From NCBI GenBank assembly GCA_036402215.1, contig DASWTI010000672.1:1-25952 (forward strand): a DNA stretch of 25,952 bases, in the 5' to 3' direction. Origin of the DNA: DASXTS01 sp036402215. GTDB lineage: Bacteria > Actinomycetota > Actinomycetes > Mycobacteriales > Pseudonocardiaceae. The notes below the pieces were generated by a model. The model ran no database searches. It saw only the letters and a program-made list of their open reading frames with translations, and was not told where the DNA came from. Shown piece by piece: positions 6,859-14,813 of the stretch. Position numbers and translations under genes: made by a program. Each line of letters starts with the position of its first letter. The stretch's first letter is position 1.

Positions 6859-8784
6859 GGGATGAGAACTGTGCTGGCCGCCGCGCTGACGGCCGGCACC
6901 CTCGGCGCGCTCACGGTGAGCGGTGCCGCGCAGGCACAGCCGCCGGTGAGCGAGCGTCAGCAGGCGTACGCGGCGGCGGCCGCGGAGTTCGGCGTGCCGC
7001 AGGGCGTGCTGCTCGCCGTCTCGTACCTGCAGTCCCGCTGGGACACCAACGCCGGCACGCCGAGCACCACCGCCGGCTACGGGCCGATGCACCTGACGGA
7101 TGCCGCGCCGTTCCTGGAGGGCACCCACCACGACCACGGCGACGAGGACCCCCGCGGCGACGAGACCCGCCCGCTGACCGTCGAGGCGTCCGGCGCCACC
7201 GAGGTCACCGAGGCGCAGCGCACCCTGCTCACCACCGCCGGGCTGACCGGCGTGGACGCCGCGACGCTCAAGGCCGACCCCGCGCAGAACATCCGCGGCG
7301 GCGCCGCCCTGCTCGCCTCCTACCAGCGTGAGCTGGGCGCGCCGCTGTCCGGCGACCCGGCCGACTGGTACGGCGCGGTGGCCCGCTACGGCGGCTCGAC
7401 CGACGCCGCGAGCGCCCGCCGCTTCGCCGACGAGGTGTACGGGCAGCTGCGCGCCGGCGCCGACCGGGTGACCGACGACGGCCAGCGGGTCGTGCTGGCC
7501 CCGGCCGCCGTGGAGCCGGACCGGACCTGGCTCGACCGCCTCGGCCTGCCGCCGGGCGCGCGTAGCACCGACACCGAGTGCCCGTCCGACCTGGCCTGCG
7601 AGTGGATTCCCGCGCCGTACCAGGTGACCGCGCCGAACGACTACGGCAACCACGACAAGAGCCGGCGCGAGGAGAACCAGCAGATCCGCTACATCGTCAT
7701 CCACGACACCGAGGGCAGCTACAACGGCACCATCCGCCTGGTGCAGGACCCGAACTACGTGTCCTGGCAGTACACGCTGCGTTCCTCCGACGGCCACGTC
7801 GCCCAGCACGTGCGCAGCAACGACGTCGCCTGGCACGCCGGCAACTGGTACGTCAACGCCGCCGCCATCGGCCTGGAGCACGAGGGCTTCGCCGCGTCCG
7901 GCACCTGGTACACCGAGGCGATGTACCGCAGCTCCGCCAAGCTCGTGCGGTACCTGGCGCAGCGCTTCGGCATCCCGCTCGACCGGCACCACATCATCGG
8001 CCACGACCAGGTGCCGGGCATCCTGCCGGCCAACGTCCGCGGCATGCACTGGGACCCGGGGCCGTACTGGAACTGGAACCACTACTTCGACCTGCTGGGT
8101 GCCCCGCTGGAGCCCACCGCCCCGCGCGGCTCGACCGTCGTCACCATGCGGCCGAAGTGGGAGACCAACCGCCCGGCCTTCTACGGCTGCGACAGGGCCA
8201 ACCCCGGCGCGCTCTGCCCGTCGCGCAGCTCCTCGTCGGTGATCCTGCGCTCGGAGCCCCGCCACGACGCGCCGCTGGTGCGGGACATCGGCCTGCGGCC
8301 CGACGGCTCACCGTCCACCATGCACGTCTCCGACCACGGCGCCCGCGCCTCCGCCGGCACCCAGTGGGCGGTCGCCGAGGTCCGTGGCGACTGGACGGCC
8401 GTGTGGTACCTCGGTCAGAAGGCCTGGTTCCACAACCCGCGCTCCAACCCCGCCGCCGTCCCCGCCGGTGGCGTCGTCGTCACCCCGAAGGCCGGCCGCA
8501 CCAGCATCCCCGTCTACGGCCGGGCCTACCCCGAGGCGTCCGCCTACCCCTCCACCATCCCGGTGCAGACCGTGGCGCCCTTGCAGTACTCGCTGCTCGC
8601 CGGCCAGGAGTACGTCCTCGGCCAGACCATGCTGCCGGAGTACTACCGCGCGGTGACGTACAACTGCTCCGGCCCCGGCGACTGCACGGTCGTCCGCGGT
8701 CAGGACCGCTACTACCAGATCCAGTTCGGCCACCGCATGATGTTCGTCCGCGCCGCCGACGTCGACATCCGCCGCGTCGGCTGA
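6850..8784 (+). CDS. Secreted N-acetylmuramoyl-L-alanine amidase (Amidase_2) with lysozyme-like N-domain
   Basis: This protein of about 644 residues is predicted to be exported and to cleave the amide bond between N-acetylmuramic acid and L-Ala in peptidoglycan. It has a signal peptide (MRTVLAAALTAGTLGALTVSGAAQA, cleaved near residue 29). A lysozyme/transglycosylase-like helical domain follows (about 38-200; LLAVSYLQSRWD, GYGPMHL, NIRGGAALLASY, ARYGG). Then comes the Amidase_2 zinc domain (about 279-415; YIVIHDTEG, WHAGNWYVN, IGLEHEG, IIGHDQVPG, HWDPGPYW). Likely Zn ligands are H285, H385 and D402. The last 200 residues are beta-rich and SH3-like, perhaps for wall binding. In the N-domain the expected catalytic Glu position (ESRWD type) is Gln61, so that domain may bind rather than cut. 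Starts at 6808, 6829 and 6850 are all possible; 6850 has the best SD and the most usual signal peptide n-region. Confidence 0.88.
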   Translation: MGRGMRTVLAAALTAGTLGALTVSGAAQAQPPVSERQQAYAAAAAEFGVPQGVLLAVSYLQSRWDTNAGTPSTTAGYGPMHLTDAAPFLEGTHHDHGDEDPRGDETRPLTVEASGATEVTEAQRTLLTTAGLTGVDAATLKADPAQNIRGGAALLASYQRELGAPLSGDPADWYGAVARYGGSTDAASARRFADEVYGQLRAGADRVTDDGQRVVLAPAAVEPDRTWLDRLGLPPGARSTDTECPSDLACEWIPAPYQVTAPNDYGNHDKSRREENQQIRYIVIHDTEGSYNGTIRLVQDPNYVSWQYTLRSSDGHVAQHVRSNDVAWHAGNWYVNAAAIGLEHEGFAASGTWYTEAMYRSSAKLVRYLAQRFGIPLDRHHIIGHDQVPGILPANVRGMHWDPGPYWNWNHYFDLLGAPLEPTAPRGSTVVTMRPKWETNRPAFYGCDRANPGALCPSRSSSSVILRSEPRHDAPLVRDIGLRPDGSPSTMHVSDHGARASAGTQWAVAEVRGDWTAVWYLGQKAWFHNPRSNPAAVPAGGVVVTPKAGRTSIPVYGRAYPEASAYPSTIPVQTVAPLQYSLLAGQEYVLGQTMLPEYYRAVTYNCSGPGDCTVVRGQDRYYQIQFGHRMMFVRAADVDIRRVG

Positions 8785-8798
8785 CGCCTGAGGTTCAC

Positions 8799-8838
8799 CG
8801 GCCGGCCCCCCCTCCTCTCTCGGAGGGTGGGCCGGCCG
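8799..8838 (+). terminator. Strong GC-rich hairpin between amidase and methyltransferase genes
   Basis: The arms CGGCCGGCCC (8799-8808) and GGGCCGGCCG (8829-8838) are perfectly complementary. CCTCC (8811-8815) pairs with GGAGG (8822-8826), giving a stem of about 16 bp with one mismatch and a 6-nt loop. There is no T-tract, as is common for actinobacterial terminators. It begins 14 nt after the amidase stop and ends 14 nt before the methyltransferase ATG, so it may instead affect expression of that gene. Confidence 0.55.
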
Positions 8839-8852
8839 CGGACCATGGCGCG

Positions 8853-9542
8853 ATGGAGCGGACGAACCTGTTCTACCGGCGGCCGGAGCTGTACGACGAG
8901 GTGCAGGCGGATCCCGGGCACTCGGTGGCGCGGAGGTGCGCCGCGGCGATCGCCGATCACGGGCCCGGCAGGGCCCGGACCGTGCTGGACCTGGGGTGTG
9001 GCACGGGGCGGGAGCTGGAGTACCTGGCGCAGCGCTTTGCGTGCGTGGGGGTGGATGTGCTGCCGGGCATGGTCGGGTACGGGCTGCGGGTGCGGCCGCA
9101 CCTGGACCTGCGGGTGGGGGACCTGCGGGTCGTCCGGCTCGGGCGGCGGTTCGATGCGGTGCTGTGCCTGGGAAACACGGTGGCGTACCTGCACGCGGAG
9201 GCGGAGCTGGCGGCGGCGTTCGGCACGTTCGCGGCGCACGCGCGGCCGGGTGGGGTGCTCGTCCTGGTGACGGCGACGGCGGCCGGGGCGCGGCCGGCGG
9301 GGACGCATCGGGTGGACACGGCGACGGTGCGGGCCGAGGTGACGATCGTGCAGGACTGGGACCCGGGGACGCGGATCAGCGTGGTGCGGCGGTCCTGGCG
9401 GCTGGACGACGGTGGTACGGCGGAGGACGTGATCCGCCGGCGGATCTGGGCGGCGGACGAGTTGCGTGCCATGGCGGCCCAGGCCGGGTTCCGCGTGGTC
9501 GAGGCCGACTGCAACCGGCTGGTGGCAGTGGCGGCGGGCTGA
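8853..9542 (+). CDS. Class I SAM-dependent methyltransferase
   Basis: This 229-residue cytosolic protein has a Rossmann methyltransferase core. Motif I is VLDLGCGTGRELEYLA (about residues 44-59), with the acidic residue after strand 2 in VGVDVLPGMV (D68), a GNTVAYL segment where motif IV is expected, and ARPGGVLVLV (motif VI). The N-terminal FYRRPELYDEVQ pattern occurs in many small actinobacterial methyltransferases whose substrates are unknown. ATG 8853 is chosen because it immediately precedes this pattern. No SD is evident, and a strong hairpin lies just upstream. It ends 85 bp from the convergent M20 gene. Nothing nearby reveals a substrate, and it does not clearly belong to the peptidase cluster. 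Confidence 0.82.
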   Translation: MERTNLFYRRPELYDEVQADPGHSVARRCAAAIADHGPGRARTVLDLGCGTGRELEYLAQRFACVGVDVLPGMVGYGLRVRPHLDLRVGDLRVVRLGRRFDAVLCLGNTVAYLHAEAELAAAFGTFAAHARPGGVLVLVTATAAGARPAGTHRVDTATVRAEVTIVQDWDPGTRISVVRRSWRLDDGGTAEDVIRRRIWAADELRAMAAQAGFRVVEADCNRLVAVAAG

Positions 9543-9617
9543 CGCCGGCGGACCGCCCGGCGCCACCGGCGTGGCACGGACCGGCGGCGAACGGCTACCG
9601 GCGGGCGGCCGGCCCGC
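9542..9617. terminator. Inverted repeats between convergent methyltransferase and M20 genes (possible bidirectional terminator)
   Basis: ACGCCGG (9542-9548) pairs with CCGGCGT (9566-9572) across a 17-nt loop, directly after the methyltransferase stop. GCGGGC (9601-9606) pairs with GCCCGC (9612-9617) across 5 nt, nearer the M20 stop. Neither has a T-tract. The tail-to-tail gene arrangement supports a terminator role, but random pairing is frequent at this GC content. Confidence 0.3.
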
Positions 9618-9627
9618 AGGACGGCGC

Positions 9628-10971
9628 TCAGACCGTGCGCAGGAACCGGTCGAGGACGCGGGCGCCGAAGCGCAGGCCGTCGAGCGGGATGCGTTCGTCG
9701 ACGCCGTGGGCCATGGCGCGGTAGTCGTACTCGGTGGGGTCCAGGGGGGCGCGCAGGGGGGCGAAGCCGTAGCAGGCGATGCCGAGCGAGGAGAACGCCT
9801 TGGCGTCGGTGCCGCCGCCCAGGCAGTAGGGGAGCACGACGGCCTCGGGGTCCTCGGCGCGGAGGGCGTCGGCCATGGCGTGGAACCAGGGGGTGTCCAT
9901 GGGGGCGGCGACGGCGTCGCGGCGGGCGAGGATGTGGCGCTCGACGGTGGGCTCCAGCATGGAGTCGATGACGGACAGCACCTCGTCGGCGGTGCCGGGG
10001 AGGGTGCGGACGTCGACCAGGGCGCTCGCGGTGCTGGGGATGACGTTGACCTTGCCGCCCGCGGCGAGGCCGGTGGGCGTGGAGCTGATCCGCACGGTGG
10101 CGGCGGCGAGGGTTCCGGCGCGGCCGAGCTTGGCCACCAGTTCGTCCACAGTGGACAGATCGTCCAGGTCAGCGGCCACGCCGAGCGCGTCGGCGGCGCC
10201 GCGCAGGTACGCGGCGACGGCGGGGGTCAGGTGCACCGGCCACTCGTGCGAGGCGATCCGCTCCAGGGTGCGCACGATGGCCACGACGGCGTTCGACGGG
10301 TTCGGCCGGGAGGCGTGGCCGGCCCGGCCGGTGGCGGACAGCCGCAGGTGCAGCGTGCCGCGTTCGGCGGTGCCCACCGGGTACAGGCGCACCGGCGAGT
10401 CCGGGCCGCCGAACGTGAAACCACCGGACTCGCCGATGGCGGCGGCGCAGCCGTCGAACAGCCCGGCGTGGTGCTGCACCAGCCAGTCGGCGCCGTAGTC
10501 GCCGTTGTCCTCCTCATCGGCGACGAACGCCACCACGACGTCGCGGCGCGGCCGCAGCCCGGCGCGCGACCAGTGCCGCAGCACCGACAGGGTGCCGGCG
10601 CACAGGTCCTTCATGTCCACCGCGCCCCGGCCCCACAGGTAGCCGTCGCGGATCTCGCCGGCGAACGGCGGCACCGTCCAGTCCTCGGCGACGGCGGGCA
10701 CGACGTCCAGGTGGCCCTGCACGAGCACGGCGGGCAGCGAGCGGTCGGCGCCGGGCACCCGCACCACGACGTTGGACCGGCGCGGCGCGGACTCCAGCAG
10801 CACCGGCTCCAGCCCGGAGCCGGTCAGGTGCGCGGCGACGAACTCGGCCGCCTCGCGCTCGCCCTCGCAGTCGCCCTGGCCGCGGTTCGTGGTGTCGAAC
10901 CGGATGAGCGCCGCGCACAGGGCGACCACGTCCGCGTCCGGCGTGGACCCGGCCTCCGGTACCTCAGCCAT
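9628..10971 (-). CDS. M20 family metallopeptidase (ArgE/DapE/CPG2-like)
   Basis: This 447-residue cytosolic di-zinc hydrolase shows the M20 motifs VLVQGHLDVVP (H87, D89), YLWGRGAVDMKD (bridging D119) and VVVAFVADEEDNG (general base and ligand at E153/E154). The inserted dimerisation domain begins near GHASRPNPSNAVVA and a late FAP/LDPTEYDYRAMAHGVDERI segment closes the catalytic domain. ATG 10971 is preferred over the in-frame GTG six bases upstream because GGAGG lies 6 nt before the ATG. It overlaps the stop of the M55 gene by 8 bp, so the two are co-transcribed and probably coupled. Pairing with a D-aminopeptidase and a peptide importer suggests that it trims imported di- or tripeptides or acyl-amino acids. 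The exact substrate cannot be read from the motifs. Confidence 0.88.
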   Translation of the reverse strand: MAEVPEAGSTPDADVVALCAALIRFDTTNRGQGDCEGEREAAEFVAAHLTGSGLEPVLLESAPRRSNVVVRVPGADRSLPAVLVQGHLDVVPAVAEDWTVPPFAGEIRDGYLWGRGAVDMKDLCAGTLSVLRHWSRAGLRPRRDVVVAFVADEEDNGDYGADWLVQHHAGLFDGCAAAIGESGGFTFGGPDSPVRLYPVGTAERGTLHLRLSATGRAGHASRPNPSNAVVAIVRTLERIASHEWPVHLTPAVAAYLRGAADALGVAADLDDLSTVDELVAKLGRAGTLAAATVRISSTPTGLAAGGKVNVIPSTASALVDVRTLPGTADEVLSVIDSMLEPTVERHILARRDAVAAPMDTPWFHAMADALRAEDPEAVVLPYCLGGGTDAKAFSSLGIACYGFAPLRAPLDPTEYDYRAMAHGVDERIPLDGLRFGARVLDRFLRTV

Positions 10972-11803
10972 ACACACCCTCCACCGCGCCGGCCGCGATG
11001 GCCGTGACGATCTTGAACGCCTTCATCGCGTCGGTCATCGACGCGGCGTCGAACCCGACCCGGCGATCGTCCACCAGCGAGACCGTCGGCACCACCGCGG
11101 CGGCGTCGGCCAGGTGGGTGGCGTCGAACTCGACCTCGATCCGGTGCGGCAGCACCGATGGCGTGAGTCGCCCGGCCCGGGTCATGGCCGCGCGCGCCGC
11201 CTCGTGGAGCTCCGCGGCGGTGCGGGCCGGCGGACGGCACACCGCGGCGTAGCGGCTGACGTAGTCCTTGACGGCCACGGTGCGCGCGTCCGGCACGTAG
11301 CCGTGGGCGTCGCGGCAGGCCAGGTCGTCGCCGGTGACGAGCAGCACCGGCACGCCGTGCTCGGTGGCGAGCGCCGCGTTGAGCCGCCCCTCGCTGGCGT
11401 GCGTGCCGTCCAGCCACACGCCGGTGATCGAGTTCTCCAGGTAGGTGTGCGACAACACGCCGCGCGCGCCGGCGCCCGCGTGGTAGCCGAGGAACACCAC
11501 GCCGTCCACGGGTCCGCCGTGCGCGCCGTCGATGCCCTGCATCATGGACAGCGGCTTGTGCCGGCCGGTGAGCATCGAGGCCCGCTCGTCCAGGTCCTCC
11601 AGCAGCAGGTTGCGCTGCGCGGAGTGCGCCTCGTTGACCAGCACCTCGGTGGCGCCGCCGGCGAACAGCCCGGCCACGCAGGCGTTGACGTCGCCCGCGA
11701 AGAGCCGGCGCATCCGCTGCCACTGCTCGGTTCCCGGGACCACGTCGGCGGTCCAGGTGACCCCGGTGGCGCCCTCCATGTCGGCCGATACCAGCACCCG
11801 CAT
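10964..11803 (-). CDS. dppA: M55 family D-aminopeptidase (DppA-type)
   Basis: This 279-residue zinc peptidase belongs to the family of B. subtilis DppA, which releases N-terminal D-amino acids from peptides such as D-Ala-D-Ala. The metal-site residues can be matched: SADMEG (D8, E10), NEAH (H60), FLGYHAGAG (H108), LSHTY (H119, at the place of the DppA nucleophilic His) and HASEG (E138). The first three agree exactly in number with the B. subtilis enzyme. Length is as expected. It is the first gene of a minus-strand pair with the M20 peptidase and is divergent from the peptide importer, separated by 139 bp. A TAGCGT hexamer 8 nt before the ATG suggests a leaderless transcript; an AGGG just before the ATG could be a weak SD. 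Role inferred: use of D-amino-acid-containing peptides from cell wall turnover. Confidence 0.9.
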   Translation of the reverse strand: MRVLVSADMEGATGVTWTADVVPGTEQWQRMRRLFAGDVNACVAGLFAGGATEVLVNEAHSAQRNLLLEDLDERASMLTGRHKPLSMMQGIDGAHGGPVDGVVFLGYHAGAGARGVLSHTYLENSITGVWLDGTHASEGRLNAALATEHGVPVLLVTGDDLACRDAHGYVPDARTVAVKDYVSRYAAVCRPPARTAAELHEAARAAMTRAGRLTPSVLPHRIEVEFDATHLADAAAVVPTVSLVDDRRVGFDAASMTDAMKAFKIVTAIAAGAVEGVYG

Positions 11804-11811
11804 GGAGCCCT

Positions 11812-11817
11812 ACGCTA
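11812..11817 (-). promoter_or_regulatory. Candidate -10 element (TAGCGT) for the M55 gene
   Basis: Read on the minus strand, TAGCGT ends 8 nt before ATG 11803. The arrangement resembles the other near-start TANNNT elements of this window, but the spacing is slightly longer and an AGGG lies between, so a leadered transcript remains possible. Confidence 0.35.
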
Positions 11818-11883
11818 CAACCTGATCACGACCGGTGCCGTGGCCCATTGACGGCTGGTGGGGCGTGGTGGTTGGTTTCCCAC

Positions 11884-11903
11884 ACACGGTCGGCGCACCG
11901 TGT
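11884..11903. promoter_or_regulatory. Perfect 20-bp dyad upstream of the peptide importer (candidate operator)
   Basis: ACACGGT-CGGCGC-ACCGTGT is a perfect 7-bp inverted repeat with a 6-bp spacer, 39 bp before the binding-protein ATG, in the divergent promoter shared with the M55 gene. This size and symmetry fit a dimeric repressor site. No regulator gene is adjacent. A TTGACG at 11848-11853 could be a -35 box for the importer operon. Confidence 0.45.
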
Positions 11904-11942
11904 CCTGAGCAGTACGCAGCGTAGGACGACAGGGGCAACCGA

Positions 11943-13766
11943 ATGCGATTCACCACCATTGGCAAGGGCATCGGGGCGGGGGTGGCAGCCGCGGCGCTGG
12001 TCATCGGCCCCGGTCTGGCCCCGGCCGGGGCGCCGGCGGTACCCGCCGCCCAGGCCCAGGGCGAGGTCACCATGCGCGTCGCGCACGCGCAGGAGATCGA
12101 CACGCTGAACCCGTTCACCGCGGTCTTCCTGGTCTCCACCCAGATCGGGCGACTGATGTACGAGTTCCTCACCGTCAACAGCGCGGAGAGCTCCAGCCCC
12201 GAGCCGGGCCTCGCGGAGAGCTGGGAGTCGTCGGAGGACAACCTCACCTGGACCTTCAAGATCCGTGAGGCGAAGTGGTCGGACGGGCAGCCGATCACCG
12301 CGAAGGACGCCGCCTTCACCTACAACCTGATCATGAGCAACGAGGCCGCGGCCACCGCCAACGGCGTCGCCGTCGCCAACTACGAGTCGGTCACCGCCAC
12401 CGACGACCGCACGCTGGTGATCAAGACCAAGACGCCGCAGGCGTCCATGCTGAGCTCCGAGGTGCCGATCGTCCCCGAGCACGTCTGGTCCAAGGTGACC
12501 GACATCGAGGCGTTCCAGAACACCGAGGCGTTCCCCGCCGTCGGCAGCGGCCCGTTCGTGCTCACCGGCTACCAGCAGGGTCAGTCGACCACGCTGAAGG
12601 CCAACGACAACTTCTGGCGCGGCCGCCCCAAGGTCGACGTGCTGCAGTGGGTCAAGTACGAGAACGCCGACGCCGCCGTGCAGGGCCTGCGCAAGGGTGA
12701 CGTGGACATCGCCTACCGGCTCACCCCGGCGCAGTTCGACGCGCTGAAGTCGGACGGCAACATCACCACCAACGACGGCCGCAACCGCCGCTTCACCGAG
12801 ATCACGCTGAACCCGAGCAACCCCAAGCCGGACGGCACCGTGTTCGGCAACGGCAACCCGGTGCTCAAGGACGTGAAGCTGCGCCAGGCGCTGCACCACG
12901 CGATCGACGTCGACACCATCCTGGACAAGGTCAAGCAGGGCCACGCCTCGGCCGCCACCCAGATCATCCCGCCGGTCTACCCGGACTGGACCTACACGCC
13001 GGACGACAGCAAGCTCCGCAAGTACGACCCGGCAAAGGCCAACGCGCTGCTCGACGAGGCCGGCTACGCCAGGGGTGCGGACGGCACCCGCACCGACAAG
13101 CAGGGCCAGCCGATCAACCTGCGGCTGCTGGTCACCTCCGACCGCCAGGCCGACGTGCAGTCCGCCGAGTACATCAAGGAGTGGTTCGGCGAGATCGGCA
13201 TCGGCGTGACGGTGGACACCAAGTCCTCCAACGAGTCCAGCGACGACCAGAACGCCGGCAACTTCGACATGGCGTTCACCGGCTGGAGCGTCGGCCCTGA
13301 CCCGGACTCGATGCTCGCGCAGCAGACCTGCAAGGTGGTCGGCACCGAGCTGTCGGACTCCAACTTCTGCAACGCCGAGTACGACGCGCTCTACGCCCAG
13401 CAGCTCGCCGAGCTGGACCGGGAGAAGCGCAAGGAGCTCGTGCAGCGGATGCAGGAGATCCTGTACGACAACGTCTCCGCGATCGTCCTGACCTACGACA
13501 ACGAGCTGGAGGCGTACCGGTCGGACCGCTTCACCGGCTTCCAGAAGCAGCCGGCCGACGGCGGCGTGATCACCGGCCAGAACGGCTACTGGGGCTACTA
13601 CAGCGCCAACCCGGTGACCGCCGACGAGGCGGCCGACGCCGGTGAGGGCGACAGCAACAACACGGTGCTCATCGTCGGTGGCATCGTCACCACGGTGGCC
13701 GCGCTGGCCGTCGTGGCGCTGCTGGTGAGCCGGCGGCGCGGCGCGAACGCCGACGAGCGCGAGTAG
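11943..13766 (+). CDS. Peptide ABC transporter substrate-binding protein (SBP_bac_5) with C-terminal membrane anchor
   Basis: This 607-residue extracytoplasmic protein is predicted to capture oligopeptides for the importer encoded directly downstream. It has a Sec signal peptide with an AQA cleavage site near residue 38 and no lipobox cysteine. The SBP_bac_5 fold runs from about 42 to 520 (MRVAHAQEIDTLNPF, GLAESWESSEDNLTWTFKIREAKWSDGQPITAKDAAFTYNLI, LRQALHHAID). Instead of a lipid anchor there is a C-terminal transmembrane helix (about 575-595) followed by the basic tail SRRRGANADERE. This layout is unusual beside textbook lipoprotein SBPs, though I recall similar ones in some actinobacteria. 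ATG 11943 has an AGGGG SD 8 nt upstream. The permease gene follows after 6 bp, so this is the first gene of a four-gene operon. The neighbouring D-aminopeptidase suggests murein-type peptides as cargo. Confidence 0.92.
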   Translation: MRFTTIGKGIGAGVAAAALVIGPGLAPAGAPAVPAAQAQGEVTMRVAHAQEIDTLNPFTAVFLVSTQIGRLMYEFLTVNSAESSSPEPGLAESWESSEDNLTWTFKIREAKWSDGQPITAKDAAFTYNLIMSNEAAATANGVAVANYESVTATDDRTLVIKTKTPQASMLSSEVPIVPEHVWSKVTDIEAFQNTEAFPAVGSGPFVLTGYQQGQSTTLKANDNFWRGRPKVDVLQWVKYENADAAVQGLRKGDVDIAYRLTPAQFDALKSDGNITTNDGRNRRFTEITLNPSNPKPDGTVFGNGNPVLKDVKLRQALHHAIDVDTILDKVKQGHASAATQIIPPVYPDWTYTPDDSKLRKYDPAKANALLDEAGYARGADGTRTDKQGQPINLRLLVTSDRQADVQSAEYIKEWFGEIGIGVTVDTKSSNESSDDQNAGNFDMAFTGWSVGPDPDSMLAQQTCKVVGTELSDSNFCNAEYDALYAQQLAELDREKRKELVQRMQEILYDNVSAIVLTYDNELEAYRSDRFTGFQKQPADGGVITGQNGYWGYYSANPVTADEAADAGEGDSNNTVLIVGGIVTTVAALAVVALLVSRRRGANADERE

Positions 13767-13772
13767 CACGCC

Positions 13773-14813
13773 TTGGTCGACGTCCTGACCACCACGGACT
13801 CCGCCGCCGATCTCAAGCGAGGCGGCGGCGGGGTCCGTGGTGGCTCGACGCTGCGGTTCGTCGCGGCCAAGATCGGCGGCGGGCTGGTCAGCCTGGTGAT
13901 GGTCGTGGTGCTGGGCTTCTTCCTGTTCCGCGCGATGCCGGGCAACCCGGTGCGCTCGCTCATCCAGGACCGCCCCGGCGACCTGGCCCAGGTGGAGCGG
14001 CTGAAGCGGGAGTGGAGCCTGGACAAGTCGCTGTTCGCGCAGTTCCTGGACTACCTGGCGGACCTGGCGCACGGCGACCTGGGCACCTCGTTCAAGTACC
14101 GGCAGCCGGTGACCGACCTGATCTGGGACCGGGTGGGCGCCACCGTGCTGCTCACCGGCACCGCGCTGGTGCTCTCCGTGGCGCTCGGGATCTGGCTCGG
14201 CACCCGCGCGGCCTGGCGGCACGGCAGCCGCTTCGACCAGCTCTCCACGGCCACCGCGCTGGTGCTCTGGTCGGTGCCGACGTTCTGGCTCGGCCTGATC
14301 GTGCTCATCGTGTTCGCCGTGGGGCTGGACATGTTCCCGACCGCGGGCATGACCTCACCGGGCGGCGTGGACGGCTTCTTCGCGTCGGTGCTCGACACCG
14401 GGCACCACCTGGTGCTGCCGGCGCTCACCATGGTCGCCGTCGTCTACGCGCAGTACCTGATGGTCATGCGCTCCTCGCTGCTGGAGGAGATGAACGCCGA
14501 CTACCTCACGACCGCGCGCGCCAAGGGCCTGCGCGACGACCTGGTGCGCAGCCGGCACGCCGTGCCGAACGCGCTGCTGCCGACCGTGACGATCATCTTC
14601 CTGCACATCGGTTTCCTGATCTCCGGCGCGGTGACCGTGGAGAAGGTGTTCTCCTGGCCGGGGCTCGGACTCCTGACCTATGAGGCGATCCAGGTGCCCG
14701 ACTACCCGCTGTTGCAGGGCTCGCTCATCGTGCTGGCCGGCGCGGTGATCGTGATGAACGTGTTCGCGGACATCATCTACCGGCTCATCGACCCCCGGGT
14801 GCGGACCTCGTGA
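13773..14813 (+). CDS. dppB: Peptide ABC transporter permease, DppB type
   Basis: This inner-membrane permease of about 346 residues belongs to the DppB/OppB family. It has an N-terminal helix (GGLVSLVMVVVLGFFLFRAMPGNPVR), with the family motif F-R-x-x-P-G-N-P. An extracytoplasmic segment follows (WSLDKSLFAQFLDYLADLAHGDLGTSF), then about five further helices. The EAA coupling loop around ADYLTTARAKGLRDDLVRSRHAVPNALLP contacts the ATPase. The only start before the first helix is TTG 13773, 6 bp after the binding-protein stop; no ATG or GTG is available and no strong SD is visible, so the first 20-25 residues are less certain. The end overlaps the next permease by 4 bp (GTGA). Confidence 0.92.
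   Translation: MVDVLTTTDSAADLKRGGGGVRGGSTLRFVAAKIGGGLVSLVMVVVLGFFLFRAMPGNPVRSLIQDRPGDLAQVERLKREWSLDKSLFAQFLDYLADLAHGDLGTSFKYRQPVTDLIWDRVGATVLLTGTALVLSVALGIWLGTRAAWRHGSRFDQLSTATALVLWSVPTFWLGLIVLIVFAVGLDMFPTAGMTSPGGVDGFFASVLDTGHHLVLPALTMVAVVYAQYLMVMRSSLLEEMNADYLTTARAKGLRDDLVRSRHAVPNALLPTVTIIFLHIGFLISGAVTVEKVFSWPGLGLLTYEAIQVPDYPLLQGSLIVLAGAVIVMNVFADIIYRLIDPRVRTS

Noticed and set aside
11826..14222. Long minus-strand open frame (about 800 codons) opposite the binding protein and DppB genes
   Set aside because: Antisense to genes with full family signatures; the composition is dominated by Gly, Val, Arg, His and Gln without recognisable folds.
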